33,325 nucleotides of DNA from Alicyclobacillaceae bacterium I2511 (GTDB lineage Bacteria; Bacillota; Bacilli; Alicyclobacillales; Alicyclobacillaceae): positions 1 through 33,325 of the forward strand of contig QXHL01000030.1 in NCBI GenBank assembly GCA_003584005.1. The letters run 5' to 3'. Under the pieces are notes generated by a model. That model was not told where the DNA came from and did not search any database. It was given only the letters and a program-made list of their open reading frames with translations. Within the stretch, counting starts at the first letter, position 1, and the number at the start of each line of letters is the position of its first letter. Position numbers and translations under genes: made by a program. Shown here piece by piece: positions 28,333-33,325 of this stretch.

Positions 28333-29079
28333 TCAATCCCCTCTCCTAGTTTCAGGTGTCCCCGTCACAGGAACATCCTCACGCCTCGCCGCGCGTCTTT
28401 CCAGGTAGCGGGTACGTGAACGGTACTGCATGGGCGCTCGCCAGGGATAGCGGACAGGAAAACTCCACACGTGCACCAAGCGGGTAAAGGGAGAAACAGC
28501 AAACACCAAAAAAGCAAACAAAATGTGTATCTGCAAAATGATGGGAACGTGTACCATTAGGTTAGGATTCACGTGTAATGTCAGCAGTTCCCGTGCCCAG
28601 GGCCCCACCGTGGCGCGATATTCATAGGGTCCCACAATATTGTTATAGCCAATCGTTTCCATGTCTCCCAAAGTGATGGTCACAAATAGCAAACCCAAAG
28701 CCAGAAAATCGGCAAAGCTGGAGTTGGCCCGTACGCGGCGATTTCCCACCCGACGCACCAATAAAATTAAGCTGCCCAGCCATGTCACCAACCCAGCCAG
28801 CCCGCCAATCATATCGGCTACCAAGTGATACACCTCTGTGGGGATACCTGCCGCCTGATACCAGGCCATAGGAATCAACAAGCCCATGACATGGCCCCCT
28901 ATTACAAACAACAGGCCCCAGTGAAACAACAGACTCCCCCAACGCAGCCACCTTTTTTCTAACCACTCACTGGACTTGGCACTCCAGGTCACTGGCCGCA
29001 AAACCAGCCGATACAGTGTCCCCACCCCCATCACACTCAAAGCGAGATAGGGAAAGGCTCCCCAAAGAAACTGCGTCAT
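28333..29079 (-). CDS. narI: Respiratory nitrate reductase, gamma subunit (cytochrome b)
   Basis: The 248-residue membrane protein has five helices and the heme histidines of NarI, visible in SLLFHWGLLFVIGGHVMGL and the later VHVPIILQIHILFAFLVFA. It takes electrons from quinol and passes them to NarH. A short charged tail of about 35 residues follows the usual end. ATG 29079 is preferred to GTG 29088 because GAGGAGGTG lies six bases upstream. It is 30 bases after narJ. Confidence 0.95.
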   Translation of the reverse strand: MTQFLWGAFPYLALSVMGVGTLYRLVLRPVTWSAKSSEWLEKRWLRWGSLLFHWGLLFVIGGHVMGLLIPMAWYQAAGIPTEVYHLVADMIGGLAGLVTWLGSLILLVRRVGNRRVRANSSFADFLALGLLFVTITLGDMETIGYNNIVGPYEYRATVGPWARELLTLHVNPNLMVHVPIILQIHILFAFLVFAVSPFTRLVHVWSFPVRYPWRAPMQYRSRTRYLERRAARREDVPVTGTPETRRGD

Positions 29080-29109
29080 ACTTTCCACCTCCTCACAGTC
29101 TCTGCCAAT

Positions 29110-29784
29110 TTACACAAAGAACAGGGGATAGGGCATTTCCTCTTCTGCATCTGTATCTCCACCCTCTCCCCGCTGTATTGCCAAGACTGTGTTACGAACC
29201 GAGTCCTCATTGCCGATGCCCGCAGTGGTCTGTGCCAACAGCTCTGTCGCCGCTGCGAGTACAAAGAAATAGGGGTGCTCCTCTCCCAGCCTGTCCCGAA
29301 TCGTCTCACAAACTTTTTGCATCCGTACAGCCACCTCGCTACTTTGACCTTGAACCCCCAGCACCGCAAAAAATTCTAACCAAAGGGGCAAATAATCGGG
29401 CAACTCTGTGGGCCCCTCATACATTCCTTCGGCCGCCAGAATTTGATGCAAGTGAATTAAAGCCGCGCCGCGTTCGCGGCTGTCACCCAACTCGTGCGCC
29501 GTGAGGTAGAGCGTTTGCTGCTCCGTAAAGTCAAAGGTTTCCACATAGATACGGGCCAACTCAGCCATTTCTATGTCAACAAGTCTACTCAGTGCTGTTA
29601 CCAAAGAACGGGACACAAGCTGTTGTGTGTTTAAGTTTTCCTGTGCCCACAGCTTTGCAGCGGCCAACCCCTGCGCAAAGTCCGCCGGGTCTGGATAGGA
29701 CAACAGAAATGCCAGTATCTTAAATTCTGCCGCCTGCAACGAGTGAACGTCCTTCGCGTCCCAAGCTTCCCACAGCGAGTTCAT
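29110..29784 (-). CDS. narJ: Nitrate reductase assembly chaperone NarJ
   Basis: The 224-residue soluble protein belongs to the TorD/NarJ chaperone family, seen in LLSYPDPADFAQGLAAAKLW, YVETFDFTEQQTLYLTAHEL and the ELPDYLPLWLEFFAVLG motif. It helps insert molybdenum cofactor into NarG and is not part of the final enzyme. ATG 29784 follows a GGAGGGGGCGG stretch. The longer frame to 29856 has no ribosome site. The 72-base gap from narH is unusually wide for this operon. Confidence 0.93.
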   Translation of the reverse strand: MNSLWEAWDAKDVHSLQAAEFKILAFLLSYPDPADFAQGLAAAKLWAQENLNTQQLVSRSLVTALSRLVDIEMAELARIYVETFDFTEQQTLYLTAHELGDSRERGAALIHLHQILAAEGMYEGPTELPDYLPLWLEFFAVLGVQGQSSEVAVRMQKVCETIRDRLGEEHPYFFVLAAATELLAQTTAGIGNEDSVRNTVLAIQRGEGGDTDAEEEMPYPLFFV

Positions 29785-29856
29785 TTTCCGCCCCCTCCCC
29801 CTTTGTATGATAAAGTTGTCCGTGCGAGCCTGCGGTGAAATCCCCGCCAGATACAC

Positions 29857-31344
29857 TCACTTGTCCCGTTGCACGGGGGGTAAAACACCCTCTGGTGGAG
29901 CAATCTCCTCCAGACTGCAGGCTCCCTGTGTGTACGCCAAATTGCGGTCCCCATTGCGATTTCCCGTCGGAATGACAAACCGCTCCGCATACTTGGCCAC
30001 GCCAAACAGCCGCGCCATCTCTTCCACCTGCACTTGAGTGATGCCAGCTTCTTGAAGCAAGACGTCATCGATAGGCCCATGCAGTTGCTTGGAACGCATG
30101 GATACCCGCATGGCTACAAGGCGTAACAGCACTTTACGAATGACAGATTCATCTCCTGCTGTCAGAATTGAAGCCAAGTAGGACACCGGAATACGCATTT
30201 CATCTACGGTCGTGATATACCCTTGTGCAGATAGTTCAGCCTCATTTTGTAGCAGATTTACCATGGGACTGAGGGGGGGGACGTACCACACCATGGGTAG
30301 GGTCCGATACTCTGGATGCAAAGGCAGGGCCACACCCCACTCTACCGCCATTTTGTAAACTGGTGATTGCTGTGCCCCTTCAATCCACGCCTCCGATATC
30401 CCCGCCTCCCTGGCAGCGTGGATGACCTCTGGATCGTGCGGATTTAAAAATACCGACAGTTGGGAGGGGTACAGTTCCCGTACATCTGTAACTGCGGCGG
30501 CCTCCTTCACCCGGTCTGCATCGTAAAAAACCGGACCCAGGTAGCGAATGCGGCCCACGCAAGTTTCCGAACAAACCGTTGGCAACCCGGACTCAATGCG
30601 GGGAAAACAGAAATTGCATTTTTCCGCCTTGTGAGTGTTCCAGTTAAAGTACACCTTTTTGTATGGGCATGCAGTCATACAAAACCGCCAGCCTCGACAC
30701 GCCTCCTGATCCACCAAGACGATGCCATCCTCATCGCGTTTATACATCGCCCCCGATGGACAGGCGGCGACACAAGAGGGGTTCAGGCAATGCTCACAGA
30801 TCCGTGGCAAATACATCATAAAGGCCTGTTCATAGGCAAACGCCACCTGGTCCTCAATACCCCGTAGATTTGGATCTCTAGGGGCGATTTCCTTTCCCCC
30901 CGCCAGGTCATCATCCCAATTGGGCCCCCAGACAGGTTTGTCCATCCTTTTTCCTGTGAGTAGCGAGCGCGGACGGGCCACCGGTTGATGTTTCCGGTGT
31001 GGACTGTGAATGAGATTCTCATAGTCATAAGTCCAGGGTTCATAGTAATCGTCCACGGTAGGTAAATCTGGGTTGTAGAAAATATTAGCCAACCGACTCA
31101 ACGCATTGCCTGAGCGCAGTTCCAGTTGACCTTGACGATTGAGCATCCAACCCCCACGGTAGTGGTCCTGGTCTTCCCAGGCCTGGGGATAGCCTGGACC
31201 GGGGCGGGTCTCCACATTGTTAAACCACATGTATTCCGTACCCGGACGATTCGTCCAGGTATTTTTGCAAGTAACGCTACAGGTGTGGCAGCCAATGCAC
31301 TTGTCCAGGTTCATGACCATGGCAATCTGCGCCTTAATCTTCAA
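29857..31344 (-). CDS. narH: Respiratory nitrate reductase, beta subunit (Fe-S)
   Basis: The 495-residue protein carries four cysteine clusters: CIGCHTCSVTCKNTW, CEHCLNPSCVAACP, CRGWRFCMTACPYKK and CNFCFPRIESGLPTVCSETC. The tryptophan in CRGWRFC marks the [3Fe-4S] site, as in other NarH proteins. It links NarI hemes to the NarG cofactor. The start is TTG 31344, supported by GGAGGTG seven bases upstream; it overlaps the narG end by 11 bases. Confidence 0.97.
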   Translation of the reverse strand: MKIKAQIAMVMNLDKCIGCHTCSVTCKNTWTNRPGTEYMWFNNVETRPGPGYPQAWEDQDHYRGGWMLNRQGQLELRSGNALSRLANIFYNPDLPTVDDYYEPWTYDYENLIHSPHRKHQPVARPRSLLTGKRMDKPVWGPNWDDDLAGGKEIAPRDPNLRGIEDQVAFAYEQAFMMYLPRICEHCLNPSCVAACPSGAMYKRDEDGIVLVDQEACRGWRFCMTACPYKKVYFNWNTHKAEKCNFCFPRIESGLPTVCSETCVGRIRYLGPVFYDADRVKEAAAVTDVRELYPSQLSVFLNPHDPEVIHAAREAGISEAWIEGAQQSPVYKMAVEWGVALPLHPEYRTLPMVWYVPPLSPMVNLLQNEAELSAQGYITTVDEMRIPVSYLASILTAGDESVIRKVLLRLVAMRVSMRSKQLHGPIDDVLLQEAGITQVQVEEMARLFGVAKYAERFVIPTGNRNGDRNLAYTQGACSLEEIAPPEGVLPPVQRDK

Positions 31345-33325
31345 GCCAGTTCACCTCCCGTAAAGGTCGAATGACCGTGAGCACATCCCGCTGATGTCCC
31401 GTGGGTCCGTAATAGTTAAATCCGTAACTCAACTGTGCATAGCCACCAATCATGTGTGTGGGTTTCGGAATAATGCGGGTGACGCTGTTGTGTGTGCCAC
31501 CCCGGTCGCCTGTGACCTGACTGCCGGGAACCCCAATCGTCCGGTCTTGCGCGTGATACATCATGGCAATCCCCGGCGGCAGCCGATAAGTCACCACGGC
31601 CCGGGCCACAATAGCGCCGTTGCGGTTGTAAACCTCCACCCAGTCGTTGTCCGCAATGCCTAGGCTATTTGCATCTTGTTCACTCATCCACACGGTTTGG
31701 CCACCCCGAAACAGGGTCAACATGTGCAAGTTGTCCGCATAGGTGGAGTGAATTCCCCATTTTTGATGTGGCGTTAGATACCGCACCACCACCGTCTTGC
31801 TCCCGGTGTCCGCAACTTGTACATCACCTTTGCGAAAAGGGAGTTCTCCCAGTGGAGGGCGATATAACGGCAGTCCTTCCCCAAAATCCAACATCACTTC
31901 GTGATCCAGGTAAAACTGCTGCCGACCTGTCAAGGTTCGCCAAGGAATTCGGTGTTCCACGTTAGCGGTAAAGGGCGAGTAGCGTCGATCCGCTCCCTCC
32001 AAACCACTCCACGCCGGTGTCGCCAGCGACAAGCGGGGCTGAATGGTCAAATCCTGCAAGGTATAAAACGTTTCTTCATGTCCTGCTGCAATGCCCGCCA
32101 ACGACAATCCAGTCGATTTCTCTAAGGCGGTCCACGCTTCTTTAGCCCGGTGCCCATTGGTAGCCCCAGACAAAGTCAAAATTGCTTCCACAGCTTGCCG
32201 TTCATCAAACAGATTAGGCCGCCCCTGGCCCCTGCCCGGACGCTTCACTGGCCCGACGCGATGCAACAATTCGGCGTAGGCCGCCTTTCCAGAAGTCACA
32301 ATTCCCTTACTGGCAATAGACTGTTCCGCCAACGGTCCAAGGCTAGTCATCTGTTCATAGACATGCGGATAATCCCGTTGAACCACGACAAACTTGGGCA
32401 TGGTCTGGCCTGGGATGGCCGCTACCTCACCCTTCCGCCAGTCCTGCACCTTTCCCCCCGGTTGGGCCAGTTCTTCCGGTGTGTCGTGTGCCAGTGGAGC
32501 CATCACCAGGTCTTCCTGGGCTGGTAGGTGTTTCGCCGCCAGTTCTGAAAACACACGAGCAATTTCCCGGAAGGCAACCCAGTCCGTTTTTGCTTCCCAT
32601 GGTGGAGAGATGGCTGCATTAAAGGGATGCACAAAGGGATGCATGTCGGTGCTGCTCAGATCGTATTTCTCATACCACGTCGCTGCGGGTAGCACAATGT
32701 CCGAGTACAACCCTGTCCCTGTCATGCGAAAATCAATGTCCACCAACAGGTCCAATTTGCCTCTCGGGGCCACTTCAGGCAGTCGAATGGTTGTCGGTTG
32801 CCAGGAAGAAGGTTCCTCTGCCAAAACGTGGCCGTCTGCTCCCAACAGGTGCCGCAAAAAGTACTCGTGTCCCTTGCCGCTGGACCCCAACAAATTGGAC
32901 CTCCAGACAAACATCACGCGTGGGAAATTGGCAGGGTTGTCCGGGTCTTCCACCGCCCATTGCAACCTGTCCTGCAGTAATTCTTCAGCCACATACTGGG
33001 CCACCTGTGGGCCTGACTCAGCACCCGCTGCACGTGCCTGTTGCAGAACCTGCAGGGAGTTTTGCGTAAACTGGGGAAAGGAGGGTAACCACCCCAAACG
33101 GGCCGCCAGCGCGTTCACATCTGCGGGATGCATGCTCTGAAAGCGACCCCTGCCCGTTGGAGCGCCCAAGCTTGAGGTATCCAATTCCTCATAGCGAAAT
33201 TGGTCGGTGGCAAAATAGAAAAATGAAGTACCATTTTGCTGTCGCGCGGGTCGCACCCAGTCTGCTGCAAAAGCCAGTGTGGACCATCCCTCCAGGGGTC
33301 GCACCTTTTCTTGTCCCACATAGTG
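31334..33325 (-). CDS. narG: Respiratory nitrate reductase, alpha subunit, C-terminal part
   Basis: About 663 codons of the C-terminal half are present, from HYVGQEKVRPLEG at the right edge to VNWLED. The intact subunit has about 1,220 residues. The molybdopterin-binding parts visible are PRVMFVWRSNLLGSSGKGHE, the GTGLYSDIVLPAATWYEKYD region and the C-terminal barrel domain (KWGIHSTYADNLHML). It reduces nitrate to nitrite at a bis-MGD cofactor. The N-terminal [4Fe-4S] and twin-arginine-like region lie outside the window. It is the first visible gene of the nar operon. Confidence 0.97.
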   Translation of the reverse strand, partial: HYVGQEKVRPLEGWSTLAFAADWVRPARQQNGTSFFYFATDQFRYEELDTSSLGAPTGRGRFQSMHPADVNALAARLGWLPSFPQFTQNSLQVLQQARAAGAESGPQVAQYVAEELLQDRLQWAVEDPDNPANFPRVMFVWRSNLLGSSGKGHEYFLRHLLGADGHVLAEEPSSWQPTTIRLPEVAPRGKLDLLVDIDFRMTGTGLYSDIVLPAATWYEKYDLSSTDMHPFVHPFNAAISPPWEAKTDWVAFREIARVFSELAAKHLPAQEDLVMAPLAHDTPEELAQPGGKVQDWRKGEVAAIPGQTMPKFVVVQRDYPHVYEQMTSLGPLAEQSIASKGIVTSGKAAYAELLHRVGPVKRPGRGQGRPNLFDERQAVEAILTLSGATNGHRAKEAWTALEKSTGLSLAGIAAGHEETFYTLQDLTIQPRLSLATPAWSGLEGADRRYSPFTANVEHRIPWRTLTGRQQFYLDHEVMLDFGEGLPLYRPPLGELPFRKGDVQVADTGSKTVVVRYLTPHQKWGIHSTYADNLHMLTLFRGGQTVWMSEQDANSLGIADNDWVEVYNRNGAIVARAVVTYRLPPGIAMMYHAQDRTIGVPGSQVTGDRGGTHNSVTRIIPKPTHMIGGYAQLSYGFNYYGPTGHQRDVLTVIRPLREVNWLED

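Noticed and set aside
32394-33140. 248-residue plus-strand frame opposite narG
   Set aside because: It is the antisense shadow of a well-conserved nitrate reductase gene.

Overview
The window reads as chromosomal DNA of a low-to-mid GC Gram-positive bacterium, most likely an aerobic or facultatively denitrifying member of the Bacillales (an Alicyclobacillaceae-like relative is an inference, not proven). The reasons are strong GGAGG-type ribosome sites before almost every gene, frequent GTG/TTG starts, a Bacillus-type pyruvate dehydrogenase operon, a seven-iron ferredoxin of the Bacillus type, single-subunit quinol NO reductase, a lipoprotein copper nitrite reductase, and a TGTGA-N6-TCACA box of the Bacillus Fnr type. 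No rRNA, tRNA, CRISPR array, transposase or phage gene was seen.

Layout. (1) Positions 1-3642, minus strand: pyruvate dehydrogenase operon pdhA-pdhB-pdhC-lpd, with lpd cut by the left edge. (2) 4152-7024: a TDT/SLAC1-type transporter, an EamA/DMT transporter with a 20-bp tandem repeat at its 3' end, and a probably damaged HPP-family membrane protein that runs antisense into sucB. (3) 6842-11104, minus: 2-oxoglutarate dehydrogenase genes sucA-sucB preceded by a 71-residue protein of unknown function; the E2 protein lacks most of its E3-binding domain. (4) 11548-14771, plus: type II NADH dehydrogenase behind a promoter that overlaps a palindrome, then a DUF302 protein, a 53-residue Cys/His-rich protein, a transglutaminase-like protein and an OsmC-family protein, closed by a terminator. 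(5) 15111-16250, minus: acyl-CoA dehydrogenase. (6) 16476-33325, minus: a respiratory nitrogen-oxide region. Transcription order from the right edge is narG (cut), narH, narJ, narI, DUF488, a split-barrel flavin-type protein, a 12-helix membrane protein, nirK, a hemerythrin-like protein, a second split-barrel protein, decayed genes (fumarylacetoacetase family, dienelactone hydrolase remnant, truncated alanine dehydrogenase), three ferredoxin-type proteins, then an ABC exporter pair and the quinol NO reductase qNor.

How it fits together: acetyl-CoA and succinyl-CoA are made by the two dehydrogenase complexes, both probably served by the one Lpd. NADH feeds the quinone pool through NDH-2. Quinol can be oxidised by nitrate (NarGHI), and the nitrite formed goes to NO (NirK) and N2O (qNor). 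No N2O reductase is present in the window. The hemerythrin-like protein and the NnrS-like membrane protein are plausible NO-handling proteins, and Fnr-type boxes before the ABC-qNor unit and, less well matched, before nirK suggest control by oxygen limitation.
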